DNA of 64,000 nt from Symbiodinium natans (lineage: Eukaryota > Sar > Dinophyceae > Suessiales > Symbiodiniaceae). Positions 43,229 through 53,414 of the stretch are shown here, piece after piece (positions within the stretch are counted from its first letter, which is position 1; the number at the start of each line of letters is the position of its first letter). Made by a program: the position numbers and the translations under genes. Where the stretch lies: contig CAJNDS010000480.1 of NCBI GenBank assembly GCA_905221605.1, positions 424,510 to 488,509 on the forward strand, written 5' to 3'. Under the pieces are notes generated by a model. The model worked only from the letters and a program-made list of their open reading frames with translations. It made no database searches and was not told the DNA's origin.

Positions 43229-43574
43229 GTATAGTCTCCTAAGTTACAACATGGAAGCTTTAGCTCTAAAACGCGAAGTCCCTAGTGCTCTATTTAGAGT
43301 TCATTTTTGTCGGCCTCTTTGGGGTGTATATGTTGGGTATAGCAACGAGAGCTTCAAACCGAGTCAGACGATGTGGACTTCTTGAACTCTCTTTCGAGCT
43401 GAAGGTAAGCGAAAGGTTGACAGTTAGTTCTCCCAGAGGCTTCAAGCGTAATACTCAATTCCTAGTGCTGGTGTTGCACAGGAGTTTGAAACAACCAATA
43501 AAGCCCGCAAACCCTATACCCTGAAGCCCTAAAACCCTGAAACCCTCAAACCCTAAACCCTCCCAGAACTGGAC

Positions 43575-43629
43575 CACGGCGGTGCACGTGTCCGTCAGTG
43601 CGACTGGTCAACATGAGTTGTGCAGCTGC
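43575..43629 (-). CDS. Putative minus-strand exon
   Basis: On the minus strand, CACGAG precedes and GT follows. The frame reads AAQLMLTSRTDGHVHRR. Codon use is plausible; family unknown. Confidence 0.33.
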
Positions 43630-43689
43630 CTCGTGTTGGAATTGGGTTTCTTGACACGGGCACAAGGTCATATTCATGAAAAATGAATA

Positions 43690-43765
43690 TGTGTGTGTAT
43701 ATATATATACATATACATATAAATACACTGTGTTGTATAGAGACATATATATATATATATATATG
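43690..43765. repeat. TA/CATA microsatellites
   Basis: TATATATA and ATACAT runs. Confidence 0.9.
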
Positions 43766-43862
43766 AACATCGTATTTACTCATAAGCAGATATATGTATT
43801 CGGCTACGGAGTACGGGTTTAGGGTTTAGGGTTAGGGTTCACCTCGGGTCTACGTCCAGAAG

Positions 43863-43943
43863 CGACCTCGGCCAGGACGTCCACACTGGGCGCCGATGCC
43901 TTCGATGCAGAGTTGGCACAGTGCCCCGTTCTGAGGCTCCGCA
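43863..43943 (-). CDS. Exon-like island, strand uncertain
   Basis: On the minus strand an AG is followed by NGALCQLCIEGIGAQCGRPG with a GT after it. On the plus strand the same bases read TSARTSTLGADAFDAELAQC between AG and GT. Both are coding-like. The minus reading agrees with neighbouring minus-strand islands. Confidence 0.35.
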
Positions 43944-44031
43944 GTAGACTGCTAGGGTTTAGGGTTTAGGGTTTAGGGTTGAGGGTTGAGGGTTTAGGGT
44001 TTAGGGTTTAGGGTTTAGGGTGCCCTAGACC

Positions 44032-44112
44032 TTGGGGTGTTCCTCAATGGGGATTATAGTACCCCCTATCAGGATCCCTAGTAAGGACTGTCAGTCTAAG
44101 GGGGAACATCCC
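44032..44112. mobile_element. MITE-like element M5
   Basis: GGGGTGTTCC at the left and GGGGGAACATCCCAA at the right; interior TATAGTACCCCCTATCAGGA and AAGGACTGT. A second copy is at 49494-49590. Confidence 0.6.
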
Positions 44113-44377
44113 AACCTAGAGCCTAAACCCCACATGTTGAAGACGAAAAGGGAGGGTTGGCTTCTTAAAGGTGGCTTAGAGAAGTGAGAAGGGTTGAAGG
44201 GTTTAGGGTTTAGGGTTTAGGGGTTCAGACTGCAGGGTCCTACACCGTAGAAACCCTGCATGTTGAAGACGGGGATGCAGAATTGAGAAGGGGTCAAGGG
44301 TTGAGGCGTAAGGCGTTAACATTTTACGGTCTTAAGTCCTCAAAATTTAGGGGAAACCCAATGTCATCATTTTTGAG

Positions 44378-44429
44378 ACGTGCTACCAAAATGACCTCGA
44401 GCATCTTCGCTTCACTTCCCTGAATCAGG
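44378..44429 (+). CDS. Putative exon ending at a telomeric donor
   Basis: TTTGAG acceptor. The frame reads TCYQNDLEHLRFTSLNQ, then one base and GTTTAGGG. The donor GT belongs to the first telomere-like unit. Confidence 0.38.
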
Positions 44430-44925
44430 GTTTAGGGTTAAGCGTTGAGGTTTGAGTCTGAATTAGGGCCCCATTTTGGGGGGGGAACGGTTGTGCATCA
44501 AGGCCCTTGTATGTAGGGTTTAGGTTTTGGGGTTTAGGGTTAAACCCCAAACCCCAAGCCCCGAACCCTAAAACCCTAAACCCCAACAGGGGGGAAAAAA
44601 GTTAGAGAACTGGCCCTTTAGGGTCATGGCTGCAGGGCCCCCAAAACACAGGAACCAACACGGAGAGTCCGTAGACTGAGCCCTGAGACCCCCAAGGGTT
44701 TAGTGTTTAGGGTTTAGGGATGTTTAGGGTTTAGGGCTTGGAGGACCCTAAGACCTCCCATACCCTGAGCCATCAAGAAGTCCGTCCTCCGTTGAGCTCA
44801 TTTTCCCCTACTATACTACCCCCCCTAGGTTCCCCCCTTAAATAAAGCTATTTTGGGATAATTAAGACTGACTCAGGTTATTTAAGGGGGGTGGTTATTG
44901 AAGGGGGGCACCTAGGGGGGATTTG

Positions 44926-45027
44926 CCCTAAACCCTAAACCCTAAACCCTAAACCCTAAACCCTAAACCCTAAACCCTAAACCCTAAACCCTAAACCCTA
45001 AACCCTAAACCCTAAACCCTAAACCCT
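44926..45027 (-). repeat. Long CCCTAAA array (about 14 units)
   Basis: Perfect heptamer run, one of the longest in the window. Confidence 0.97.
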
Positions 45028-45074
45028 GAGGGAGGGTGGTAGGCACACCCATTGTTGAGCCTTAGGGTCTCCAC

Positions 45075-45125
45075 CAGTAGCCCTTGCCCACAGCAGGCAC
45101 GTCCGAGACTGTCGGGCCGGGGCAC
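45075..45125 (-). CDS. Exon-like island, strand uncertain
   Basis: On the minus strand ATCCAG precedes CPGPTVSDVPAVGKGY, with GT after it. On the plus strand CAGCAG precedes ARPRLSGRGTW, running to 45131 with GTTTAGGG directly after. Evidence is split. Confidence 0.28.
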
Positions 45126-45399
45126 CTGGATGTTTAGGGTTTAGGGTTTAGGGTTTAGGGTTTAGGGTTTAGGGTTGTTTTGTTTGGGTTTTTTCGGGTG
45201 AGGGGGTGTGTGGGATGAGTTCAGGGTTACAGCTTGAGTTTTGAATTTGTGTTTCCTGACGGTTTACGGCTTGTGTGTGCACTCTCTTTACTCCGTGCAC
45301 TCTTCGTATCGGATGTTTGGGTTGATGTTCAGCTCGTTCCTACACTGTCCTACACCCCAAAGCCAAAGCCGCCGCCTCCAATTCGCTCGCCATACCCAG

Positions 45400-45446
45400 G
45401 TGCAACGGATGCAAACTTGTGTGCTTACGGCAAGAGACGGTTCGAT
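45400..45446 (+). CDS. Putative internal exon
   Basis: CCCAG acceptor and GT donor (GTGTGT). The frame reads ATDANLCAYGKRRFD. Upstream sequence is pyrimidine-rich. Family unknown. Confidence 0.4.
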
Positions 45447-45693
45447 GTGTGTGTCTTTTTGTTCCTAGGTTACTCCCGGGTCTAGCCCACTCAGGGTCAA
45501 GCCTCTCCTTCACCAGGTTAAGACTACGTAAGCCTTCTGCACTGATGTAAGCAAAGAATTCCAAAATGGTTAACATAACTCTCCATTATACATAGACGGG
45601 TGTAGGGTTTAGGGTTTAGGGTTAGGGTTTAGGGTTTAGGCTTTAGGGTTTAGGGTTTAGGGTTTTAGTGGCTGAGGTCCACTCACTCTATGC

Positions 45694-45743
45694 CGGGTTC
45701 ATGACGAATGCCAGTGCGCCGAGGCCGTACGTGAAGACCTCAG
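45694..45743 (-). CDS. Putative minus-strand exon
   Basis: On the minus strand CCCAG precedes EVFTYGLGALAFVMNP and GC follows. Nearly all codons end in G or C. The hydrophobic core could be part of a membrane helix. Confidence 0.4.
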
Positions 45744-46068
45744 CTGGGCCTCCGAATCGAGTCCTCTAAGTCATGGTTTAGGGTGCAGGCGCCCTAATCC
45801 CCAACCCCCAAACCGTACACCTAAACCCTAAACCCTAAACCCAAACCCTAAACCTTCAACAAAATTGCTCACTTTGTAGACTTAGCCCGGGCGATGCCTA
45901 GCAATGTTTTGGGGTGATAGAACCCTAAACCCTAAACCCTAAACCCTAAACCCTAAACCCTAAACCCTAAACCCTAAACCCTAAACCCTAAACTGCGCTA
46001 AGGAGCTTTTCACTTCTACCTGGAGTGCGAGTCCTTATGAGCTCAACAAGGATGGAACCGGGGTGCAT

Positions 46069-46194
46069 ACAAGAAGGGGCCCCCCCTTAGTATAGCAACT
46101 ATAGATAAGGGACTTATAACCTGAGTTAGGATCCTTATAGCCCATTTTAGGGTCCTTATAACTCTACTTATAACTAGGGTGGCCCCTCCTTGTA
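46069..46194. mobile_element. MITE-like element M2, well kept
   Basis: ACAAGAAGGGGCCCCCC at the left pairs with GGTGGCCCCTCCTTGT at the right; the interior has CTTATAACCTGAGTTAGGAT. 126 bp. Confidence 0.65.
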
Positions 46195-46311
46195 GGTAGG
46201 GCTTGCAGGGTTCACAGGTTCAGGGTTGGGATGTTCCGGGGGATTGCACCATCCAGAGTATGAGGGGCTGGGTCGATGTAGGCGCGCAGGGTCCGAGGCC
46301 GGCGCCTAGGC

Positions 46312-46342
46312 GCGATCGCAGTCGTGCTTGCCATCCTCGAAG
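46312..46342 (-). CDS. Possible tiny minus-strand exon
   Basis: On the minus strand GCAG precedes FEDGKHDCDR, followed by GC. Only 31 nt, so weak. Confidence 0.2.
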
Positions 46343-46697
46343 CTGCGGGTTTAGGGTTTAGGGTTTAGGGTTTAGGGTTTAGGGTTTAGGGTTAGGGTTT
46401 AGGGTTTAGGGTGTCATGGCTTCTGGACGTCCGGGTACAAGAAGAATGCGTAGCTGTCATCGTTTTTGGACGCCGTTCTGGGCTAAGGAAATGCGAAGCC
46501 GTCGTCGCTTCTGAGATTGTCGGACGTTTGGGACTTTTGCAAAAGTACGAAACGGTCAGCGTTTTTTGAGTTTCTCTACAATTATAGGTATATGTATGTA
46601 TATGTATATATACATACCGATGATCTATACAATTAAATTAATGTATGTAGCTTGCAAGCAATTAAGGTACATTCCCCCTCAACCCTATAAACCCAAG

Positions 46698-46796
46698 TGG
46701 GCCCGCGGGCGAGGGGGTGGGGGACAAGCCGTATCGTGAGGACTATGTGGTCATGTCCAACTACGCTGACCTCATAAACTCCGCGGCAACGTGGAG
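46698..46796 (+). CDS. Putative internal exon (33 codons)
   Basis: CCCAAG acceptor, GT donor (GTGCTG). The frame reads GPAGEGVGDKPYREDYVVMS then NYADLINSAATW, with consistent GC third positions and a natural residue mix. Family unknown. Confidence 0.5.
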
Positions 46797-47251
46797 GTGC
46801 TGGCGTTACTGCGACAAGCCGTCATGATCCATTCAGCTTTCAGTGAGCCTTTCCGCCGAGACCCTTCACGGCAACCACCTGAACCCTAAACGGGTTTTGC
46901 GGTTCATATACCTAAATCCGAATTACGGTAGTAGAGGGTAATTGGTTTCCAGGGGGCACCCAACACTAAACACAATCGTCATCACGAGGTGCAGTGCCCC
47001 GGCTGTTGCTGGCGTTGGCTGGGAGCTCATAGGTTGGTTTAGGGTTAAGGGTTAAGGGTTTTCGGTTTAGGGTTTAGGGTTTAGGGTTTAGGCGTAATAA
47101 CTTAGGGTATAGGGTTTAGACTGGTTTGGTTTGGAGTTGAGTGTCAACTAGACGTCTGAGGTTTGATGTCGACCGTTTCTTGCTTTCGGTGTTGAGGCTT
47201 AGCCTAAGGGTCCATATACCTCATTGTTATATACTTGTGTCTTTCAAGGTC

Positions 47252-47351
47252 CTTGGGGACTAAATGAACCCTACAATTGGGGTCATATGCCCTGTACTAC
47301 TATTAAGGCATATGAACCACAAACCCTTTTAGGGTTCATTTCGTCCCCAAG
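47252..47351. mobile_element. Palindromic element M6
   Basis: CTTGGGGACTAAATGAACCC at the left is complementary (one mismatch) to GGGTTCATTTCGTCCCCAAG at the right. Inner CATATGCC/GGCATATG is also a dyad. About 100 bp, single copy seen. Confidence 0.6.
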
Positions 47352-47625
47352 GGTCTGGGCATTCAAGGGGTGATACGCTACGAAGCCCTAAGCCCTGAGC
47401 CCTACGCCGTACTCATTGAGGCCGGCTGTGGTTTGAGCCCTGGAGGTTCTTGGCTTTGGGACTTTGGGATATCCCGGCTTGAGGGGTAATTGTATGGTCA
47501 TTAAGCTGTGATAGGGTTGTGTAGCAAATTCTTGTTAATTTCATTTATGTTCCTTAACAAGGTTGGCTCGGGTTGAAAGTTTTATGGGTAGGCAACTCGT
47601 GTAAGCCGGATCGGCGACCGGCCAG

Positions 47626-47665
47626 GACGCTGAGACGTTCATTGTCACTCTCCCCTCCAGCAACA
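47626..47665 (+). CDS. Possible small exon
   Basis: GGCCAG acceptor. The frame reads DAETFIVTLPSSN; only a non-canonical GA donor is available before a telomere-like run. Confidence 0.28.
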
Positions 47666-47955
47666 GAGGGTTTAGGGTTTAGGGGTTAGGTTTAGGGTTT
47701 AGGGTTTAGGAACCCTGTTTTTAACCCTCTCCTGCCAAGCCCGGTGTAGGGCCGTAGTTTTTCGGGGTAACTGCTGTTAAGGAGCTTCATGTCGGTTACC
47801 AGAATATGCAGTGATTAAGATGGGAACCCCAAGCCCTAAACCCTGTTATGGCGGCTTCAATCACCCTAAGCTTTAAACCCTGAAAGCCTGGTAGCCCACT
47901 CCCTGAGCCTGAACACTAACAAGCGGCGTGGGGTCGCACTACTAATTTGTTTAAG

Positions 47956-47956
<1 letters not shown>

Positions 47957-47986
<30 letters not shown>

Positions 47987-48155
47987 ACCCCCCCCCCCCC
48001 CCACCCCCCCCCCCCCACCCCCCCCCCCACCCCCCCCCCCCCCCCAAAAAGCAAAAAGATGCTTCCGTACATAAGGCTCACCAGAGGGATTGTTGTTGTT
48101 AATTTGTTTTACATGTTTTTTTTTTTTTTTTTTTTCTTCTGGGGGGGGGGGGGGG
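47957..48155. repeat. Poly-C tract with spaced A, and a nearby poly-T/poly-G stretch
   Basis: About 90 bases of C broken by single A at uneven spacing, then 70 bases later T17 and G14 runs. Lengths in such tracts are unreliable in any assembly. Confidence 0.9.
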
Positions 48156-48383
48156 TTCTTGAGCAAATAGTGGCTTAGTCTACACCTTGGTTAAGGGCAA
48201 GTTGTACGGGCTTATAGAGTTTGGACCTTCCACGTTGGACGCTTGAACCTTCAGCCCCGAGATTGTGAGTCCGGAAGCCTCCAAACCCCAAACCCCAAAC
48301 CCTAAACCCCAAACCCTAAACCCCAAACCCTAAACCCTAAACCCTAAACCCTAAACCCTAAACCCCGGGTTTTTGTTGCCCAG

Positions 48384-49714
48384 GCTTTCCCTCCGATTGC
48401 GGTATGCCCTTCGGAGGCTTCGGGGACAGCCCCACAGCCTGGCAGGTGCATCATCTCGGGGGTTTAGGGTTTAGGGTTTAGGGTTTAGGGTTTAGGGTTC
48501 AGGGTTCAGGGTTTGGGGTTCAGGGTTTAGGGTTTGGGATTTGGGGTTTCGGGTTTTAGGGATTTGGGGTTTTAGGGTTTTTGGGGTTTAGGGCTTTTCG
48601 GGTTGAGGGTTTAGGGTACAGGGTTTTAGGCCTTGAGGGTTTCAGGTGCTTGTCTAGGGCTTTGCTGGGGCCGGATTTGTACCCCAAGAACCCCAAACCG
48701 TAAACTCACCCTACACCCTAAACTCTATATAAAACCCGATATAAACCCTACAGAAACCTGTGTTAACCCTATATGCCCTTGTGGGCATAGGCTCCCCCAG
48801 TCGGCAGTCCTGAATCAGCAGCTCGCGCAGGATTGGTTCGCACTTCCTGGAAACAGCTCACAGGCCTCTTGGCGCGTTTAGGGTTTAGGGTTTAGGGTTT
48901 AGGGTTTAGGGTTTAGGGTTTAGGGTTTAGGGTTTAGGGTTTAGGGTTTAGGGGCCCTACAGTCTAGGCAAGGACCACCGCCACAGCCAGAAGTGCAAGT
49001 GCTCTTCTGGTGCAAGTGAGCAAGCGAAGATGTTTTGAGTTTAGGGGTTACCTGAAGGCTCTAGTGTAGCTCCTTTTGGGGTTAGTTAAAGGGGAATTGT
49101 AGCATACTACCCCAAAAAAGGTGCTACATAGGAGCCTTTGGGTAAGCATTCTGGTTTAGGGTTTCGAGTTTAGGGCTGTGCTTTAGTGCTTCTTGGTGGC
49201 ATATCCAGGTTTAGGGTTTAGGGTTTAGGGTTTAGGGTTTAGGGTTTTGGGTATCCAGGCTTTTCTCTTGAAAACACCGGCTGCTGCATCTGAGGCCATT
49301 AAGGGGATCTCCTTCGGCTCCTCACTGGAGGCCACCCGAGCGCCTGAACCCTGGTAGGGTTTAGGGTTTAGGGTTTAGGGTTTAGGGTTTAGGGTTTAGG
49401 GTTTAGGGTTTAGGGTTTAGGGTTTAGGGTTTAGGGTTTAGGGTTTGGGGTTTAGGGTGTAGGGTGTAGGGTGGGGCGTTAAGGGTTTAAGTTCGGATGT
49501 TCCCCCTTATACTAACAGCCCTGAATAGGGATCATAGTACTCCCTATTATAATCCCATTAAGGACTGTTAGCATAAGGGTGAACATCCCAAGGTTTAGGG
49601 TTTAGGGTAGGGCGAGGTGACTCTAATCTTCCTCGGCAGGTCTTCAGTGGAACTCGCTGTCCCGTGCAGCAGCAGGCCTTCTTTCCGCAAAGCCGGACAA
49701 AGACAAGAGTCGAG
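48384..49714 (+). CDS. Six-exon gene model including a pure telomere-repeat intron (both ends incomplete)
   Basis: Exons 48384-48445, 48819-48875, 48952-49009, 49174-49208, 49259-49353 and 49640-49714 join with matching phases. Pieces read FPSDCGMPFGGFGDSPTAWQ, QLAQDWFALPGNSSQASWR, GPYSLGKDHRHSQKCKCSS, LCFSASWWHIQ and AFLLKTPAAASEAIKGISFG. All five introns are GT-AG. Intron 2 (48876-48951) is only telomere repeat. Intron 4 (49209-49258) is telomere repeat flanked by an 8-bp direct repeat. Intron 3 contains an 82-bp inverted-repeat element (49056-49137) and uses a TTTAG acceptor. Intron 5 holds telomere repeats and an M5 element. The last exon has a second open frame, so its reading depends on phase alone. 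The product is not recognised; a Cys/His/Lys-rich stretch (HRHSQKCKC) could bind metal or nucleic acid, but that is a guess. Confidence 0.55.
48876..48951 (+). other. Predicted intron made only of telomere repeat
   Basis: Ten GTTTAGG units plus GTTTAG, 76 nt, without a single deviation. The first two bases are GT and the last two AG. The left exon ends TCTTGGCGC and the right exon begins GGGCCCTACAG, both in phase 0. Confidence 0.6.
49202..49259 (+). other. Telomeric intron with an 8-bp flanking direct repeat
   Basis: TATCCAGG at 49202-49209 is repeated at 49252-49259. Between them lie five GTTTAGG units and a GTTTTGGG. Removing 49209-49258 leaves one uninterrupted TATCCAGGCTTTT, as expected if the array was inserted at an AGG site and duplicated its target. 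Confidence 0.65.
49360..49458 (+). repeat. Long TTTAGGG array
   Basis: About 12 perfect units followed by TTTGGGG and TGTAGGG variants, inside the last predicted intron of the 48.4-49.7 kb model. Confidence 0.95.
49494..49590. mobile_element. MITE-like element M5
   Basis: CGGATGTTCCCCCTTATACT at the left is complementary to the right end TAAGGGTGAACATCCC; interior TAACAGCC and GGACTGTTAGCA. It lies inside a predicted intron. Confidence 0.65.
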
Positions 49715-49829
49715 GTTTAGTGTTAAGGGTTAAGGTTTAGCGTTTAGGGTTCAAACCCCAAACCCCAAGCCCCTTCAAATGCCACGTTCAACAGCCCACA
49801 AAGGAGTCGTGCGGGACGGAGTCTGGGTG

Positions 49830-49925
49830 TAGGAGGGTGAGAGGGGTAGTGAGAGAGGGTGGGAGAGGGAGAGGGAGAGGGTGGGAGAGGGTGGGGGAGG
49901 GTGGGGGACGGTGGGGGAGGGTGGG
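49830..49925. repeat. G-rich GGGTGGGAGA-type tandem repeat
   Basis: Many GGG triplets spaced by 1-4 bases on the plus strand, a typical G-quadruplex-capable composition. Non-coding. Confidence 0.85.
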
Positions 49926-50892
49926 AGGTTTTGAGAAATTTCGGGTGGTTGTGTTGAAACAAGAATGCTTTGCATTCGTTTAAGTTGCAGCGTTTCTAGC
50001 GTTTCTCGAGTTACCCACTAGGCCAGAAAAGCACTAGGCTATGAGGTTTTTGTTAAACCTGGAAGCCTGTATATGAACCCCTACGACCTAAAATTTGAAA
50101 AGGTGGCCCTCACACCCCTACACCCATTAACCCTAAAACCCAAACTGTGCACGTCGTAATTCATCTGGACCGCTATTCTAAGGCCAGGCCCCTAAGGATA
50201 CATCGGGGCACCAGATCGTACTTCGCTTAGGGTGGTGTGGGGGAGGCTTGCTCTTGATCATTTTCGTTTGGGTTTCTTGTGAGAACACTTGGACGCCACT
50301 AAAATCCCAAACGCCCCAAAAACCCTTAATTAAGACCCTGAAAGTCCTGAAAGGGCTTCCGTTCCATTGGGAATGTTTACTATGTATGTTTCGGCACTTG
50401 TGGTGCAGATAGTGAGTGCTGCAACATGTCCAGACGCGTTGACTTCTCACACAAAAGTTTTGCCTGTGTAGATGAAAGCGTGAGGCAGACGCCACCAGTC
50501 GCACCATGAAACCAAAGCAAGTGCTGGCGAAGCCCCGAACCATTGACAAACGATCTCAAGGGGGCTGTAAGCGGGGTATAAGGCGTATAAGGGGGGGGGG
50601 GGGGGGGGGGTTATGGGGTCTAAAGGGGGGGTATAAGGAGGGTAGAAGGGGTGGATAAGGGGGACATAAGGGGAGAGCAGCTGCGCCGCGCGCACTCTCA
50701 TCCCAGTTCGCTCGCCGTACACGGCACTCGCTTACAAGCTCCAGGAATGTGGAGAGTGTTGCACCGCCGTCTTGTGCAACCCAACATGGCTCAGACTCCT
50801 AAACCCTAAACCCTAAACCCTAAACCCTAAACCCTAGACCCTAGACCCTAAACCCTAAACCCTAAACCCTATATAAGCCCTAGACCACTAAG

Positions 50893-50941
50893 CAAGGTGG
50901 ACATCGCTGACCTGGCTGCAAGCCGGAAGCGGGCACCGCAG
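50893..50941 (+). CDS. Putative internal exon
   Basis: CTAAG acceptor. The frame reads KVDIADLAASRKRAPQ, then GC; it stays open through AFEPQFSS to the next CCCTAAA run. Confidence 0.4.
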
Positions 50942-52309
50942 GCGTTTGAGCCCCAGTTTTCTTCCCTAAACCCTAAACCCTAAACCCTAAACCCTAAACC
51001 CTAAACCCTAAACCCTAAACCCTAAACGTTTTGCATCCTTGGTCGGGCTGGATTCATATGGGCATTTACCAAAATAGGGTTGTTGGTTTAGGGTTTAGGG
51101 GTTTAGGGTACTAGGGCTCAGGGAATAGGGGTACCCCCTCTTTTACCCCAAGTAGAATAGAATCCCCTTAAAGGGACCCCCCAAAAAGGGTGCCCCCTCT
51201 TTTCGGGAACCCCCTTTTGGCTTTGCGTGGAGGGGCCTTTGTTGGGTACTTTGTTGGGGCAGCATGAGCTCCTCATACTCATTAGAGAGAAAAAGGGTCC
51301 CTACTACAAGCTTTCACCAATTCTTCTGTGCACTTCTTGCAAAGGCTGCTCCGTGGCTTTCTTGTATCTGTGTATAATCTATATACATCACACATACGGC
51401 GCTGGGGGCGGGAGGGGGTACTGTACTTAGATCCCCAGACTTGCTAAACAACTGGGCCTCACTTCTGTCAGGGACTAAAGGAGGGACCCGCGTAAGGGAC
51501 CTTAGGGTTACTTAGGGATTATTTTCTAAGGGTAGTTGCATGGGCGCTGAACATGGTCCCTTACCTCCTTTAAAGGCTTCTGATGTATGGGATATAAGGG
51601 GTATCCTTTTGAGGGCCTTAGTAGTAGAGTAGGTAACCGTTAACCTTTTGGGGGTAATAGAATCCCCGGATAATCCCAAATGTTAACCTTTAGTTACCCT
51701 AGGTACTGGACAACTAAGGGGCCCATAATGTCACTACCTGAGAGGTTTTCCATATGCCCCACCACGCCACTCTTCCCCCAAACAGCCCCTAATGTTGGCC
51801 TACCTCGCCTTAACTGTAGGGTTTAGGGTTTCTAGGATTTAGGGTTTTATGGTTTAGGCTTTTGGGTTATTTTGGGTTCTGGGTTCTGGGCTTTAGGTTT
51901 AGAGCATCTCAAAGGACATTTGGGGTTTGAGGTTTCGAGGTTTCGGGTTTGGGCTTTTGGGGCTTGGGGTTTTGGGGTTTAGGGGGATCACAAAGCATAA
52001 GGGCCGAGGGTTGAGAGTATGAAGCTTGTGTGCTGAGAGGCCAACCCCCAGAGGGTCGGTACGCTGTTTAGGGGATTTAGGGTTTAGGGCTTAGAGTTTA
52101 GGGTTCAGGGTTTAGGGGTTAGGGGTTAGGGGTTGAGGCATCGGGGTATCCCTTTGTTCTCCTAGATTTTCTGGCGGCCCTAACCCTTGCAAACCCTAAA
52201 ACTTGAACCCGAAGCCTTAAGCCCTAAACCCTACAAAGAGCGGCCCCCTTACTTTAAGGGACCCACTCTACGTATAACTAGCCTCCTTGTAACCTCCGTC
52301 CCGGCAAAG

Positions 52310-52350
52310 GTCTGGACGAGATGTGTGCTCCTGGCACGGCTTCGACCTCT
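52310..52350 (+). CDS. Possible small exon
   Basis: CAAAG acceptor. The frame reads LDEMCAPGTASTS, followed by GA before a CCCTAAA run. Weak donor. Confidence 0.28.
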
Positions 52351-52716
52351 GAACCCCTAAACCCTAAACCCTAAACCCTAAACCCTAAACCCTAAACCCT
52401 AAACCTCAAATCCCAAGCCCTCAACTCTACGAGCTCAGCCCTCAAAACCGCCAAAACCCTAAACCCTAAAGCCCGAAAACCCTAAAGCCCTAAACTCTAA
52501 AACCCTAAACCCTAACCCTCAAGCCTATATGGGGGCTTACGAAAAACAAGGGATCCCTGAAACAGAAAAGCCAAATACTAGGATTCCTTTATAACGGAAA
52601 CCCTAACCCCTGAACCCTAAACCCTAAACCCTTGTGAACACCCTAAAGCCCAAACCTTAAACCCTAAACCCTAACCCTAATTTCGGAAGGCCCCCAAACG
52701 CCTTTTCAGCTTTCAG

Positions 52717-52801
52717 GTCTCATACTCTCATGAGTTTGGGGGCACCTGAAAAAATGTGGGTGCAAAAGCACCTGCGCCGAAGCCCCCGACCCTGCAACTA
52801 G
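52717..52801 (+). CDS. Possible terminal exon
   Basis: CTTTCAG acceptor with pyrimidines upstream. The frame reads SHTLMSLGAPEKMWVQKHLR then RSPRPCN and stops at TAG (52799-52801). A GT at 52755 could instead end it earlier. Confidence 0.33.
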
Positions 52802-52977
52802 GTTTCGGGTTTAGGGTTTCGGGTTAAAGTTTAGGGTTTAGAGTTTAAGGGGGGTTGGGAGGAACGTTATCCTGTACTGGGTTGAGGGTTTAGAGTTTAG
52901 GGTTTAGGGCTTGGAGGCTTCTGACCCCAAAGAAGACCCCAAGAATCCAACCCCCCCCAATCCCTGAACTATGCCTT

Positions 52978-53084
52978 ACAAGGAGGGCCCCCTTACCATA
53001 CAAACTAGAGTAAAGGGACTTATGACCTGAGTTAGTATCCTTTCTAGCCCCAATTTAGGGAATCGTAAGCTCTACTTATTACCT

Positions 53085-53118
<34 letters not shown>

Positions 53119-53124
53119 TCCTTG
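52978..53124. mobile_element. MITE-like element M2 with a long G tract
   Basis: ACAAGGAGGGCCCCCTTACC at the left, CCTCCTTGT at the right; a run of about 30 G expands the right arm. Confidence 0.6.
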
Positions 53125-53414
53125 TTATGGGAGAGAAACAAAAGCTGGGTGCCAGGTGGCTAGCCATCCGCTTCTGTGCTGCAAGACATGGGAGTGTACG
53201 AAGGAAAGGGACCCCTAATATAGACCCCTCAAATCGTCGGATTTCCTTATAGTTATAGTAAGGACCCAACAAGGTACCCCTAATTTCGGAAACCGCCGCA
53301 TGGTCTTCGGTGTTAGGTTTTCGTGTCAAGGTTTTTTTTCGTGTTGAGGGGGCATTTTAGGGTTTAGGGTTTAGCATTTAGGGCTTAGGGTAGGTCTTTT
53401 GTTTAGGTTTTGAT

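Noticed and set aside
44926-45027. True telomere end
   Set aside because: Unique sequence continues on both sides and orientation flips many times nearby.
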